Below are positions 36,911 through 47,000 of a DNA stretch of 64,000 bases, one piece after another. Every line of letters starts with the position of its first letter. Position 1 is the stretch's first letter. The notes under the pieces were generated by a model. The model was given only the letters and a program-made list of their open reading frames with translations, made no database searches and was not told the origin of the DNA. The stretch covers positions 40,191 to 104,190 of the forward strand of contig NZ_JAPNLE010000005.1 in NCBI RefSeq assembly GCF_026627925.1, in the 5' to 3' direction. The stretch is from Cupriavidus sp. D39 (lineage in GTDB: Bacteria > Pseudomonadota > Gammaproteobacteria > Burkholderiales > Burkholderiaceae). The position numbers and the translations under genes are program-made.

Positions 36911-39900
36911 GCCATCTCCCCAAACATGTCAAATTGCTCGTGGGCAGCCCTAACCTTCGCCTTGTTCTCGCTGAGCCATTTGGCGTAGAGCTGCTTGGCA
37001 ATGCGAGCGGCGGCCTGAATCTCGCTTGACCCGCCACGGTGCGACATCCAATCGAGCAAGTCAGGCACAGCCGGGTGCGGATCGAAGTTCGGGTTGTTAA
37101 GCGTTTCATCGACCCGCATACCGCTATCTTTGAAGCACGCGCCGACCAGGAACAACGTCTGATCCAAATCGCGTGACATGCCTTTGCGATGTTTGCCACG
37201 CCAGCCTTTGGCGAATTCGAGCGGGTCACACAGGTGGTAGATCTTCTTCTCCTCCGCGCACCAGCCGTAGGCCTCGAACATCGATGGCGCCGTGCCCGTT
37301 CCGCGCAAATACTTGACCATGTCGTTGCGATCCACCGCCACGGCCTTGTCGTAGATGCGCAAAAACTGCCGCGTGTGGACCTCTGCGGACACGGGAGGCG
37401 CAACGCCCGCGTCATCGCGTTCGTCATCCAGCAGTTGATGGATTCCTGCCAGAGCCTCAAGTAGCGTGAACTCACGCCCCTTCTCGACATACACGTGGCC
37501 GTAGTGGCGCGAGTAGTATTCAAGAGCCTTGCCGCGACGGATCACCTCCAAATCGGCTCGCGGCAGGCCGCTGGCTTGATGCTGTTCCAACAGCCCTTTG
37601 AGATCGCGCACGTCGTCGGCAATCTTTCGGCGAAGCTTCGCCCAGCTGATCGGCGTCGGGTCGTCGACCCGCTTGCGACAGACATGGATGATGTCGTATT
37701 CGATCGTCTTCGAGCCGAACTCGCCATCGCCCTTGGTCTCGTCGCTCCGAATCGGATATGTGGCCTCCAAATAGAAACCTGCATCAAACAAGCTCTTGAG
37801 CACACCCACCCACGGCTCATCTTCGCTGTGATGGAACGTGAAGGCTAAAATGCCGCCTGGCTTCAATATCCTGTGGGACTCTCTCCAGCACGCGGTCAAC
37901 AATCGCTCGTAAAAAGCATCTGGATCGTCTGGGTGTCTAGCTTTGTTGGATACCGCCTCCAAGGTCTTCGGCGTGTATTCACCCGCAAAGACTTCTGGAT
38001 ATTTATCCTTCAACGCTAGACGCAGCCACACATAGAAGAAGTCGGAAAGTTCGGAGTAGTGCAACAGGCCACCGAACGGCGGATCGGTGATCACCAGATC
38101 GTGCGACTCGCTTTCGATGAAATTGAGGTCAGTCGAGGAGCCGCAGTGTATGACTGCGTTTGGGAGGACCACGTCGCCTGGATAGACCTTCTCGCTCTTG
38201 CCCGACAATGCCTTCGCCAGCACTCGATCCTTGGTTTCAATTTCCGCGTTCGCCAGAGTGTCCCAGGGGGCTTTGCACCAATCGACGCCTTCTAGAATCC
38301 CATCGACACAAGAAGCCCAGTTTCCGCGTCCTAGTCGTGGAAACACACAGTTCTCGATGACTGTGGATTTTGGATGGTAATTGTTGTTGGAGAAATGCGG
38401 CTCAGGGGTGTCCCGCTGCGCATTCCAGAAGCAAAACATGTTCTGATTACGCAGATACTGTTGGAATCCTCCAAGCACGCTTTCACGCGCCTCCCACGTC
38501 GCCTTCCCAGAGGTCAGCAAGGACTTCAAAAGCGAAGCGTGGACCAGTAGTTGACGCGAATTGAACATGGTCCACCAATGCGTGAATCCATGATTTGGAA
38601 CTCCGCCTTGTAGATGGTGGGTCATGAAGCCATACGGCAGCTCGCTTGTTGGCCAATACCCCGCAAGATCAGCGTCTCTGCGAGCGAACCACTCTTCGTT
38701 GGCTTTGTCGAATTCCTCCACCTTTGGAAGCTCGAAGTATCTGCCGTTGTATGGGCGGCCGGCGGCGGCGCATTCTGGGCAATAGCACTGCTGCGCATAA
38801 GCGGACACAGGCCCGGTCTTGCCTGTCGCCTTGATACTATCAAGGACATCGTTCTCCCGGCCGCATGTCGCCTCCTGGCATGTGAAGGTCGATTTTTTGG
38901 AATGGTTCCAGCCGAAGGTTCGAATGAAACGCCTGTGTCTGGGCATGTCACGACATCCGGCAAAGCCCCGCGAACTTCTAGGAGCTTGAGCGTTGATGCA
39001 CGGACGGCGTTCCATCTGCGCGTAGATTCCACATCGTCAGTCACGCTACCGCCATAAGGGCGTCCCTCCGCATCTTTTCCGGGAGCGCCCTTTAACCAGT
39101 CGGGATGAACCAAAAGCGTGAGCGCGATCTTCTCATTCTTGCCCTTGCCCAGGTTGATCGAATCGCCGCTGATTTTGGCTTTAAGGTCCTGATGCTCCTT
39201 CCCGCAATGTGGGCATTCAAAACGGCCCTCCGCGTCCATTGCCGAATACGGCTTTTCGCTTGGCGCCACAAACAAAGGCGCACCGGGGGCCATGCGAGCC
39301 TCATCACGCTCAATGCGGAACGTTTGGCCGCATGAACATTCAAAGCCGCTCCAAGTCTTAACGGATATCTCTTTGACCGACACCACGGCGGACGACATGA
39401 TTGGCGTCCGATGGCCACAATCATTGGCTTCACATGGCCCGTGCTTCGACCAGAAGGTGTAGATCACCTCAGGGCCTTCATACCTATACTGCTTCTTCTG
39501 GTCCCTCGTCAGCGTCAGCGGACTGAACTCATCGCCCATCACCTTCCCAGTAGACTTTTCAATCCACTTCGACTTATGTCCACGGGGACATGTCGTAGCG
39601 TAGTAAGGCATGATTTCAGATTTCACATCGTCTTCGATGGCCGCCAGCAGGTCTTCAAGCTCCTTTCTTTTGACTTGCGCGAGCTCGTTCTTTACGACCA
39701 GCCAAGCCACCGGATTGAGATCGTTCCCAACCATCTGCATGCCAAGCCGCGCTCCCTCGACTATCGTCGTGCCGCCGCCCATGAAGATCTCGGCAACCTT
39801 CACGTCTTTGAATGAGCCTCGCTTTTGGTGGTTTGCGTAGTAGGAATCCCAAACCGTTTTGGCGGCATGTTGCTCATCATCGGGAGCCTTGGTGGCTGCC

Positions 39901-40160
39901 GCGATCAACATGGAGCGAAATACGCTGGACCTGCGCCGTGCCCACCATTTCGACATTTGATAGATTGGTTTGCCCGCGTTGCCTTCCAAGGTTGCGACCT
40001 GGTTAATGGGCAAAATTGGGAAATCAACTTCCAGACAAGTCTTCGGTCGGTTAGGGTCAGAGAAATCGACCGTTTTGAGCGAAACAGCCTTCCCTGCGCC
40101 GACCAATGCGGCGATTTGCTCGCCTTGAAGCTCCGCCTTACTCTTTTTTGTAGTAACCAT
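36907..40160 (-). CDS. DUF1156 / COG1743-type adenine methylase with zinc ribbons (frame break at 38893-38898)
   Basis: Start ATG at 40160, eight bases after the PglZ stop. The run of six T at 38893-38898 must be seven to give GTIPKKSTFTCQEATCGREN in one frame, ~1,085 residues. N-terminal DUF1156 region (LEVDFPILPINQVATLEGNA, IYQMSKWWARRRSSVFRSML), methylase motif I-like IFMGGGTTIVEGARLGM, several CxxC zinc knuckles (CPHCG, CPECA, CSCG), and the catalytic NPPY-type motif as VITDPPFGGLLHYSEL. Very large DNA adenine methylases of this type accompany DUF499 ATPases and helicases in predicted defence islands, where they mark self DNA. Confidence 0.85.
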
Positions 40161-40168
40161 ATGTTCTT

Positions 40169-41164
40169 TCAGAGCGCCCGCGAGAGCTCGATGAATGGCA
40201 CGGCGACTTCCAGCAATGAGATGCCACCGTGAGATAAATTCTTGCGCCCACCTTGGACGCTCCATGCCCTGCGACCAAGCGCAAAGCGGTAGTCGCCACG
40301 GGCAGTCGTCAATGGGAGGTCGACCGGAGGGAGCCAATGGGAAGCGGCCTTGTCGGCGCTTGATGCAAAACGCTCGGCCCCAAAAGTCTTCTGGAAGTAT
40401 TCCTTCTGCTCTTGATCAAGGACATCGCTGAATTGGCCGGAAGCCGCGTATCCATGGTCCGCAGTGATGATGAGGCGGCGGCCGGTGGCTAGACGCTCGA
40501 CGAAGGCCCAAAAATCATCGCCGGTCAGGACAATCTTCGCATCCTCCGCAAGCTGGCGCAACCCAGGCCCTGGGCCGGAAAGATCATGCATAAGGCTGTC
40601 GGGCCAGTCATGCCACACAAACAAATCAGGATGGTTAGGCAACGTGTTAGCGCATTCGAGCCACGGCTGGGCAAACAGAGCCGTGGCCGCGCCCGCCAGC
40701 TTCAACGAGCCGACTTGGCCTGACGTCAACACGGAGCGCTGCGACATGCCGAGCTCTTTTGCAAAACTGGTGGTGTCACTGGGGAGCGCCGATCCGGTAG
40801 CCCGTCCACCATGGACTTTGAAGCCGCGTTTTGGAGCCTCCTGCAAAATCCAAGGCGCCTCGCGCAACGACAACGCATCCAGAACTAGGACAGCCTTCGA
40901 GCCAAGGGACGCGGACCAGAAATCCTGCAAGGCCTTGGAGGTCTTTGGCGCGCAAGCCTCAAAGTGAGACCACAGATCCCAGGCAGCGCTCGACAGCACC
41001 AAGTCGAGGCCTTCGATGTCCTTGTCTCGGCGCACCATTTCGGAGGCGACATCGCCGCTGACGGGCTGCGACATACGTTCCCAAACATCGGAAAAGACGT
41101 CGGTCCACACGACGCTTGGCGCCTGGACAAGCAGAGATTGCAACGATTGGGCGGTCATAGCCAT
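40169..41164 (-). CDS. pglZ: PglZ-domain protein
   Basis: 331 residues. The PglZ alkaline-phosphatase-like core is visible: KAVLVLDALSLREAP (metal-binding Asp), DLFVWHDWPDSLMHDL, and RRLIITADHGYAASG (DHG metal site), with a C-terminal GGISLLEVAVPFIEL. PglZ is the hallmark of BREX and Pgl defence. This is shorter than BREX type 1 PglZ (~800 residues) and is close to a stand-alone domain. ATG overlaps the DUF499 stop (TGATG), so they are translated together. Confidence 0.85.
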   Translation of the reverse strand: MAMTAQSLQSLLVQAPSVVWTDVFSDVWERMSQPVSGDVASEMVRRDKDIEGLDLVLSSAAWDLWSHFEACAPKTSKALQDFWSASLGSKAVLVLDALSLREAPWILQEAPKRGFKVHGGRATGSALPSDTTSFAKELGMSQRSVLTSGQVGSLKLAGAATALFAQPWLECANTLPNHPDLFVWHDWPDSLMHDLSGPGPGLRQLAEDAKIVLTGDDFWAFVERLATGRRLIITADHGYAASGQFSDVLDQEQKEYFQKTFGAERFASSADKAASHWLPPVDLPLTTARGDYRFALGRRAWSVQGGRKNLSHGGISLLEVAVPFIELSRAL

Positions 41165-43890
41165 CAGGATTCCTCCTTGTCCGCATCGAGCCCATACGAG
41201 AGGCCATCGGGCAGATTGCGGATCAACTGCTGCAACTGTGCACCGGTGAGCTTCTCGACTTTAATCGAGACGTTGCGCACCATCGTCGCCGGTCCCACAT
41301 GCCAAGTGTCCACGACCCGGCTGAGCAGATTGAGTCCCGAAGTAGGAGCGCTTTCAAGTTTGGTGGTGATCGGCGCGTGAGTTCCGGCCCCACCGCCTGC
41401 TGGCGGCGGATCGCCGAACGGATTTTGGGGCGGCGCGTCGCCCGGAGCAGGTGCGCCCGGAGCGCCTGGGACTGGCGCGATGCCAGGCAAACCGCCAATG
41501 CCTCCCACAGGCAGAACGATGGGCGTCTGGCCAGAGCTCGACGGCGCCGAGCCAGGCTTGGAGAGCGTGGTGTCTTCGAGCTGTTTGCCGGTGACGTTGA
41601 AGTCGCGCTTCATGCGCCGAAGAGCGACATCGCCAGGCTCACCGGGAACCACCTGCAGGCTATTGAGCCCACGGGCATGGATAGTGATCTGGCCAGCGGC
41701 GCAAGCGGCCAACACCGAGTCTTTCGCCTCGGCCTCACCTAACCAAGGAATGCAGTCGAGACCACCGCCCCGCGGCTCGCGAAGCTCAACCAACAGCTTG
41801 GCCATCGACATGTTCTTCTCGGCGAAGCTGACCACCAGCTCATCGAAATCCTCATCGACGAACAAGTTCTGCTTGATCTTCTCTTGGATGGCCGCCGGTA
41901 TCTTGTCGCCCTTGGTTCCGTGAGGCTCGACGCTGAACACGCACTTGGACGAGTCTTCATGGTTCCAGACCGACAGGATGGCGAAACGATCGAACCGCTC
42001 GGCGATGCGCGTCTTCAACGCGCCAAGAAACTCGGTGGACAGCGCCTTGTAGGCAGGCTCGTCCTTAGCCCATCCCTTGGCGAGGCTCGCGGCCCTGGCC
42101 GCCAAGATCAGCTCTTTATCCTGGTAGATGGCCGATGCGCCGTCGTTGCCCTTCTTGGGCAACAGAAAACGCACCGTGTTGCGATTAGAGCCTAAGAATT
42201 TTTTGAGCCACGCGCCCAGCGTCGCATTGAGCTCGGCCGGATACGCCGGCAGGACAATCAACGGGATCTTGTTGTCCCACACGTTCGGGCGCAGCGCCTC
42301 TTCTACCTCATCCCACGGCGAGTTGTTCCATTCGCGCTTGAGCACAATAGTCCGATACATCCCGCTGATCTGCGCGTCGCCGCCGATAGCGTGGCGAATC
42401 TCGCTCGCCAGGAAATCGACGTCCTCGCCGTTTTGGAACAGCTTGTCGTTTCTGGCGTGAGCCATCAGCCGAGTGCGGGCGTTCTCCTCGAGCTTGAACA
42501 CAAGGCGCGAGCCGGTCTTGTGGATGTTGTAGCTGTTGCTCTCGATCGAGGCGAGCTCGGCTTGGAAAGCGTTGTCGTCGAGCCTCGCGCCACGCGTGAC
42601 ATCGATTTGCAGCGTCTCGGGATCGGCGCCGACGCGCTGATTGTCCAGCGATAAGGAGCGCAGCCACAGCGACGTGAGAATCTCGCGTAAGTGCGGAACG
42701 CCGGTCAGATCGCCGCCCAAGGCCTCCTGGACTGCCGTAAGGTTACGCAGCGCGCGGTCGCGAAGCTGCTTGTGATGGTCGATGCCGACGTTGTCGATCA
42801 GAGCCGCCGCGCTGCCACGGTCATCGCCAGACAGCTCGAAGTCGGCCGGCGTGATCACCGGAATCGTGTCGCCCGCTGTCTTGAACAGTTCGACCAAGAT
42901 CCGGACCAAATCACGCGTGCCTTGTGCCTTGATGGCGAAAATGACCTCGTCGTCCAGTAGTTGAAGCAGCTCTGGCGAGAACGGCCAGGCCTCGACGAAG
43001 CGCGCCCGATGCTTGTCGACTTCGCTCGCGGGGCGCTGACCCAGCCGGATGAACTCGGACAGATGAGGCTCGATCAGCGGGACAATCTGGGCCTCGGAGA
43101 TGTTGATGCGGTTCTCGAAAATCCGATACAGCAACAAACGACGACGGTCGTGCTGGGCCTGCTCGCCCTTGAAATCGACGCGCACGGGATTGACGCGAAA
43201 GAGCTGCTGGGCAGCGTTAGAGCTGCCTTCGCGGACTGACACCACGAGCGTCAAGAGCTCGGGGTTGTTCTCCGCGATCTCCGACAAGAGCTGGATGAAA
43301 TTGAAGGCCCATACTTGGCGGGGCTCCTGGGCGTCGCTGAGGCCGTCGAACCAGGTTTGGAACTCGTCGAGCAGCAACGCGCAGGGCTTGCTTTTGAACA
43401 TCGCCACCAGGATGTCCTTGCCTGGAACCTCGGTCTTTTGACCTGCCCAGACGCCGCGGGCATATTCGCCGTTGGGATGGCGCGCGAACAGCAAATCCCA
43501 TAGGTAGGCGAAGCGCCGATCGTGCAGTGGCTCGGCGATGACATGGCGCGCGCTGTGAAGTCCAAGCTGTGCGAGCTCAGGACGGCCCAGCTTATCGGAC
43601 CAGTCTTTGAGCCAAGCCTCGCCCGCCTCGGGGTCGCGCAGCAAATGACAGAGAGCTGCCATCAGGTGGGACTTGCCCTGTCCCTTGTCGCCGATAAGGA
43701 CCACCGCTCGGTTCGATCCGGGAGCCGCCGCCTTGATTGTCTTGATCAGGTCGACCGATGGATAGGTGATGCGCAAGAAATCCTGGGCGGCCATATCCAA
43801 CGCGCCAGTCTTCGCGTCGTTGGTGAAGTCGATGGTCGTCCCCCGGAGCCTGGCTCCTTTGAACTCGTCGCGCAGTTGCAATCCAAGCAT
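41164..43890 (-). CDS. DUF499 AAA-type ATPase (BrxC/PglY-like)
   Basis: ATG at 43890 with GAAGGGAAC upstream. 908 residues. Walker A VVLIGDKGQGKSHLMAAL at ~67-84; ALLLDEFQTWFDGL (Walker B) at ~172; sensor-like LLTLVVSVREGSSN; helical middle; a Pro/Gly-rich linker (~770-830, GGIGGLPGIAPVPGAPGAPA); and a small C-terminal domain (LLSRVVDTWHVGP). This matches COG1483/DUF499 ATPases, the family of BrxC/PglY. It is the first effector gene after the WYL regulator. Confidence 0.85.
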   Translation of the reverse strand: MLGLQLRDEFKGARLRGTTIDFTNDAKTGALDMAAQDFLRITYPSVDLIKTIKAAAPGSNRAVVLIGDKGQGKSHLMAALCHLLRDPEAGEAWLKDWSDKLGRPELAQLGLHSARHVIAEPLHDRRFAYLWDLLFARHPNGEYARGVWAGQKTEVPGKDILVAMFKSKPCALLLDEFQTWFDGLSDAQEPRQVWAFNFIQLLSEIAENNPELLTLVVSVREGSSNAAQQLFRVNPVRVDFKGEQAQHDRRRLLLYRIFENRINISEAQIVPLIEPHLSEFIRLGQRPASEVDKHRARFVEAWPFSPELLQLLDDEVIFAIKAQGTRDLVRILVELFKTAGDTIPVITPADFELSGDDRGSAAALIDNVGIDHHKQLRDRALRNLTAVQEALGGDLTGVPHLREILTSLWLRSLSLDNQRVGADPETLQIDVTRGARLDDNAFQAELASIESNSYNIHKTGSRLVFKLEENARTRLMAHARNDKLFQNGEDVDFLASEIRHAIGGDAQISGMYRTIVLKREWNNSPWDEVEEALRPNVWDNKIPLIVLPAYPAELNATLGAWLKKFLGSNRNTVRFLLPKKGNDGASAIYQDKELILAARAASLAKGWAKDEPAYKALSTEFLGALKTRIAERFDRFAILSVWNHEDSSKCVFSVEPHGTKGDKIPAAIQEKIKQNLFVDEDFDELVVSFAEKNMSMAKLLVELREPRGGGLDCIPWLGEAEAKDSVLAACAAGQITIHARGLNSLQVVPGEPGDVALRRMKRDFNVTGKQLEDTTLSKPGSAPSSSGQTPIVLPVGGIGGLPGIAPVPGAPGAPAPGDAPPQNPFGDPPPAGGGAGTHAPITTKLESAPTSGLNLLSRVVDTWHVGPATMVRNVSIKVEKLTGAQLQQLIRNLPDGLSYGLDADKEES

Positions 43891-43931
43891 ATTGTTCCCT
43901 TCTGTGTTCTTCGTATGTTTATGTTCTGTGT

Positions 43932-44795
43932 TCAATACTCGGCCGCAGCCCCAGGCGCCAATGCGGCGCTCTCGACCCCATAAAGGGTGGGAGTATTCCG
44001 AAGCCAAAGGTGATGCGACGCCGGATCGAGGCTGTGGTCTGGCGTCGCGTCGATCGACCAGCGCCGCAAGACGTAGCCTGCCAACGCTGCCCTCGTCTTC
44101 ATTCGCAGCACGCCATCGCTCATGGCATAGTCCGCCTCCACCGCCTTGGGCCACTTCACGCCGGGATGCGGGACCAATTCCATGTCCACGATCCGCGCCC
44201 ATTGCTCATCCGCCCCGAGGAGCTCGCGCTCCTCCGCCTCGCCATCGAGCTCTTGGGCTTTGGCGATCCGAGTCAGAACGAAATCGCCAAACCGCTGCCG
44301 CTCCCGGTCGAATGCCCGAACGTGCCAACGCAGGCCGTTGTCGGCCAAGGCGACCGGCACAATTTCACGACGCTTCTGCCCTGACGACATCGACAGGTAG
44401 CTGATTCTGACCGGGCGCTTGGCGCACATGGACCGGGTGATGACGCCCAGGACCGCCATGTCTGGCCGCACCAATTGGCCAGGCCCCTCGCATGGCGTGG
44501 CCGGCTTGAGGCCAAGCTCCAATCCGTCGCCGAACCCCTGCAACAGCCATGCGAGCACTCGCTCGCAATGGAACTCGAAGATCGGGGCAAACGACGCCGT
44601 GGGCCGATAGCGCCTGCCAGCCGGGTCGTAATCCAGGTTTCCCGGCGCCATCTCGCGGTAGATGCCCAAGTCGCGCGAGGCCGCCGCGGGCTTGATTCCA
44701 AACCGGGTCTCGATGTCGCCGCGACTGAGCTCACCTGTGAAAAACGCGCGCAGCTCTAGGAAGGCCAACCTCTCCCGTTGCGTTTGCGACAACAT
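43932..44795 (-). CDS. WYL-domain transcription regulator of the defence operon
   Basis: ATG at 44795 with AGGGAAG upstream (an in-frame TTG lies six codons earlier). 287 residues: N-terminal winged helix (RLAFLELRAFFTGELSRGDI, then ETRFGIKPAAASRDLGIYRE), a middle WYL domain (RPVRISYLSMSSGQKRREIV, GLRWHVRAFDRERQRFGDFV) and a C-terminal WCX-like domain. BrxR/CapW-type regulators with this build repress BREX, CBASS and related islands and sit first in the operon, as here. Confidence 0.85.
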   Translation of the reverse strand: MLSQTQRERLAFLELRAFFTGELSRGDIETRFGIKPAAASRDLGIYREMAPGNLDYDPAGRRYRPTASFAPIFEFHCERVLAWLLQGFGDGLELGLKPATPCEGPGQLVRPDMAVLGVITRSMCAKRPVRISYLSMSSGQKRREIVPVALADNGLRWHVRAFDRERQRFGDFVLTRIAKAQELDGEAEERELLGADEQWARIVDMELVPHPGVKWPKAVEADYAMSDGVLRMKTRAALAGYVLRRWSIDATPDHSLDPASHHLWLRNTPTLYGVESAALAPGAAAEY

Positions 44796-45349
44796 TTCTT
44801 CCCTAACTTTCAATGCATGCCCCCAGACTCGTGGCCCTCGCGCGCGCTAGAAACGAACGCGCCAAAAAAACGCAAAGAATACCATGCGAATCATTTTGAT
44901 AGGGTATGCTATGCACTATTAACAATAACGTGTAGCTCAAAAATGAGCTCTACGACGCCAAGGGCCGCCTTCTCGGGCGCGTGGACCACCGCCGAGCTGC
45001 AGCCCGACGTTGTTTGTCCCGCAGCGCTTTACCGTGGGCATCGTCGTCTAAACGCTTGGCGACCACCTGCATTTCAAGCTGTCGACGATTTCAAGAAGTT
45101 CGAGTGACCTCTACTCGTGCAGGGAAACCGAATTCGCTAGCCGAGTCCTTACGAATCAATGGGCTGCCAACGTATAGCTTTGTCGGCAACGCCAACGCAG
45201 GGCAAGTTTCCCAGCGCAAATTCGTTAGACTGAGCCACCTGACTGTTTCCAGGCGCGAGAGGCGCCGCTTCGGCCCAGTTTCGACCATTCGACGCCTTGA
45301 GGTAAATTGTCCACAGTCACGGAGAAGGGCTCTGAATGTATGGATATGT
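44796..45349. other. intergenic region upstream of the defence operon
   Basis: No convincing gene. The first 120 bases are AT-rich and should hold the WYL operon promoter. A small dyad AGCTCA-AAAA-TGAGCT lies at ~44936-44951. A 54-codon frame from 44944 (MSSTTPRAAFSGAWTTAELQ...) lacks a ribosome site and looks like a remnant. The rest, to the attC-like element, has no visible feature apart from a GTTAGAC at 45223. Confidence 0.4.
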
Positions 45350-45407
45350 GCTTAACCCGCCGTTATAGTGGGCTGCCTTCGGCATCCATGGAGCCCATTC
45401 GTTAGGA
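45350..45407 (+). repeat. attC-like element upstream of the HEPN-like gene
   Basis: Begins GCTTAAC (fits RYYYAAC) and ends GTTAGGA (fits GTTRRRY except the last base). Between them TGGGCT (45369-45374) pairs with AGCCCA (45392-45397), with the loop segment GCCTTCGGCATCCA. This is the architecture of integron cassette recombination sites. It ends nine bases before the next gene. Confidence 0.4.
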
Positions 45408-45415
45408 GTCGCAAA

Positions 45416-45927
45416 ATGCACCTGCCAGAACCAGATGCTCACGCAATTGCATCCTTCCGCAAGTTCCATTCGTTTCTACCTCGCGGGAGTGACGTCTCGC
45501 TATTGATCCTGAAGCTACACCTGCTCGTGGAAGAACAGGTTCGCTCTTTCGTGGATGAACGCCTTGCGAACAAGGATGCGTTGGCGGCAGCAAGACTCGA
45601 ATGCCATCAGGCGATTTGCCTCGCTGAAGCGCTCTCTAAGGAGGACATTCATCCAAACGTTTGGGAGGCAGCACGCAGGCTAAACGGCCTGCGCAACACA
45701 TCGCACACAATCTTGAACTCAAAGGCGTTCTCGATCGTATGAACCACATCTCGTCGCTTATCGGGGTGCCAAGCGACTTGCTCAAGATCGATGGAAAGAC
45801 GCCGGAGGAGGCTGCGATTGACAACCTCAGTTTTAGTGTAAGCATGCTGTACAACGAGATCTCGCTGTTTGTGAAGCGCAAGCCAGCCGCCACGCTTACC
45901 ATCGTCCAAGGTAACGGCGGCGGCTAA
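45416..45927 (+). CDS. HEPN-like protein in a possible gene cassette (frame break near 45698)
   Basis: ATG at 45416 follows TTAGGAG. Two frames join with one extra base near 45698, giving ~171 residues and the segment LNGLRN-x-IAHNLELKG, where R-N-x-I-A-H fits the HEPN R-x4-6-H catalytic signature. Helical throughout (VSLLILKLHLLVEEQVRSFV). HEPN proteins are often RNases in toxin-antitoxin or abortive infection systems. The stop is directly followed by a long inverted repeat. Flanks suggest it arrived as an integron cassette. Confidence 0.5.
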
Positions 45928-45965
45928 TGAGTTCAGTGGACCGCCTTCGGCGTCCACTGAACTCA
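45928..45965. repeat. 14-base inverted repeat after the HEPN-like gene
   Basis: TGAGTTCAGTGGAC (45928-45941) / GTCCACTGAACTCA (45952-45965), with loop CGCCTTCGGC. The loop repeats the GCCTTCGGC-TCCA motif of the attC-like element upstream, so it may be the 3' cassette site with lost outer ends. No T-tract follows. Confidence 0.55.
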
Positions 45966-46012
45966 TTTCGGGTCCAGCAAGAGTTGCACCTAGTCCAGCT
46001 AATTCCGGTTCC

Positions 46013-46645
46013 CTACACTTCGCGCCGAAAGCGTCCCGGCGGCGTCGCGCCAGGCCGCTTTATCTTGAACCAATCTGAATGGCCGTCGCCGCCCACGTAG
46101 GGACTGCCGACACGCTTGGCCACCACGCCCTCCATTTGAAGCGCCAGGACGGCTTGGTAGAGCCATTCGCCATCGTCCACGTCTTCAACGTACAGCAGGC
46201 CCTCCTTGATCGGCTGGAGCAGCTTGCGGAGTCTCAACTTGCGAGCCTCGAAGGGTAGGCCGCGAAGGTCTTTGCCACGAAGGGCCAATAAATCAAAAAC
46301 GCAATAAACCGCCAGCGGATCACCCGCAGACAAGCCGCGCCGTTTGGCGCGAGCATGTAGCTTGGCAAAGTCAGACCGCCCCACTTCATCCAGGACGGCG
46401 ATTTCGCCGTCTAGTACGGTGGCTGGCGGTAGTCTCGCCAAAATTGGAAGCACCTCGGGAAACCATCTGGTGCAGTCGGTGCCGTGGCGCGTCTTCAGCG
46501 CCGGCACAGTGGTTGAGGCCAGCATCCGGTACCCATCGAACTTCAATTCATAGCGCCAATCGCCACGGCTCGGCAAGGTCAGCGCCTTGCGCGCGAGCAT
46601 GGGAGTGACCTCGGCCAGCTGCAGCACCCCTTCACGCGAAGCCAT
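46013..46645 (-). CDS. ATP-dependent DNA ligase, catalytic domain only
   Basis: 210 residues from ATG 46645. Nucleotidyltransferase motifs: motif I YELKFDGYRML (adenylated Lys), motif III-like LDGEIAVLDE, YCVFDLLALRGKDL, motif IV MEGVVAKRVGSPYVGG and motif V WFKIKRPG. There is no OB-fold after motif V, so it is a minimal LigD-like ligase domain. Downstream of a DUF2188 gene on the same strand. Could repair or seal element DNA; the absence of Ku or polymerase domains argues against a full end-joining system. Confidence 0.85.
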   Translation of the reverse strand: MASREGVLQLAEVTPMLARKALTLPSRGDWRYELKFDGYRMLASTTVPALKTRHGTDCTRWFPEVLPILARLPPATVLDGEIAVLDEVGRSDFAKLHARAKRRGLSAGDPLAVYCVFDLLALRGKDLRGLPFEARKLRLRKLLQPIKEGLLYVEDVDDGEWLYQAVLALQMEGVVAKRVGSPYVGGDGHSDWFKIKRPGATPPGRFRREV

Positions 46646-46649
46646 GGCG

Positions 46650-46865
46650 TTAGCCCGGCACGTTGCGCGGGTCGTTCCCATAGCTGTTGCGCATGCGGAA
46701 CTGACCGTCGCGTCCGTGCACCAGCAACTCGACCTTTTCGCGCCTGGCCAATTCGGTGCCCGCAGCGACCGCCTCGGACTGCTCTGAGTGGTGCGAGCTC
46801 GCGCACGCGAGTTTTACGTCCCAGCCGTCGCCGTGCGGCACGACATGAACATTTGCGGTGGTCAT
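46650..46865 (-). CDS. DUF2188 small protein
   Basis: 71 residues from ATG 46865 with an excellent ribosome site (CAGGAGGT). The pattern VHVVPHGDGWDVKLACASSH...SEAVAAGTELARREKVELLV then HGRDGQFRMRNSYGNDP is characteristic of the DUF2188 family. Function unknown. Ends four bases before the ligase start, so the two form one operon. Confidence 0.8.
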   Translation of the reverse strand: MTTANVHVVPHGDGWDVKLACASSHHSEQSEAVAAGTELARREKVELLVHGRDGQFRMRNSYGNDPRNVPG

Positions 46866-47000
46866 GACTCTACCTCCTGTGGTTTTCCAGTGTTGGCCGA
46901 GTAGGGTCCAGCGCCATCGGAGTGCATCCGACACGAGTACGTGCCGCATCGATACTTTTTTTATAGTATTGTTTCGCATGTGATAAATGGATAGACAACT

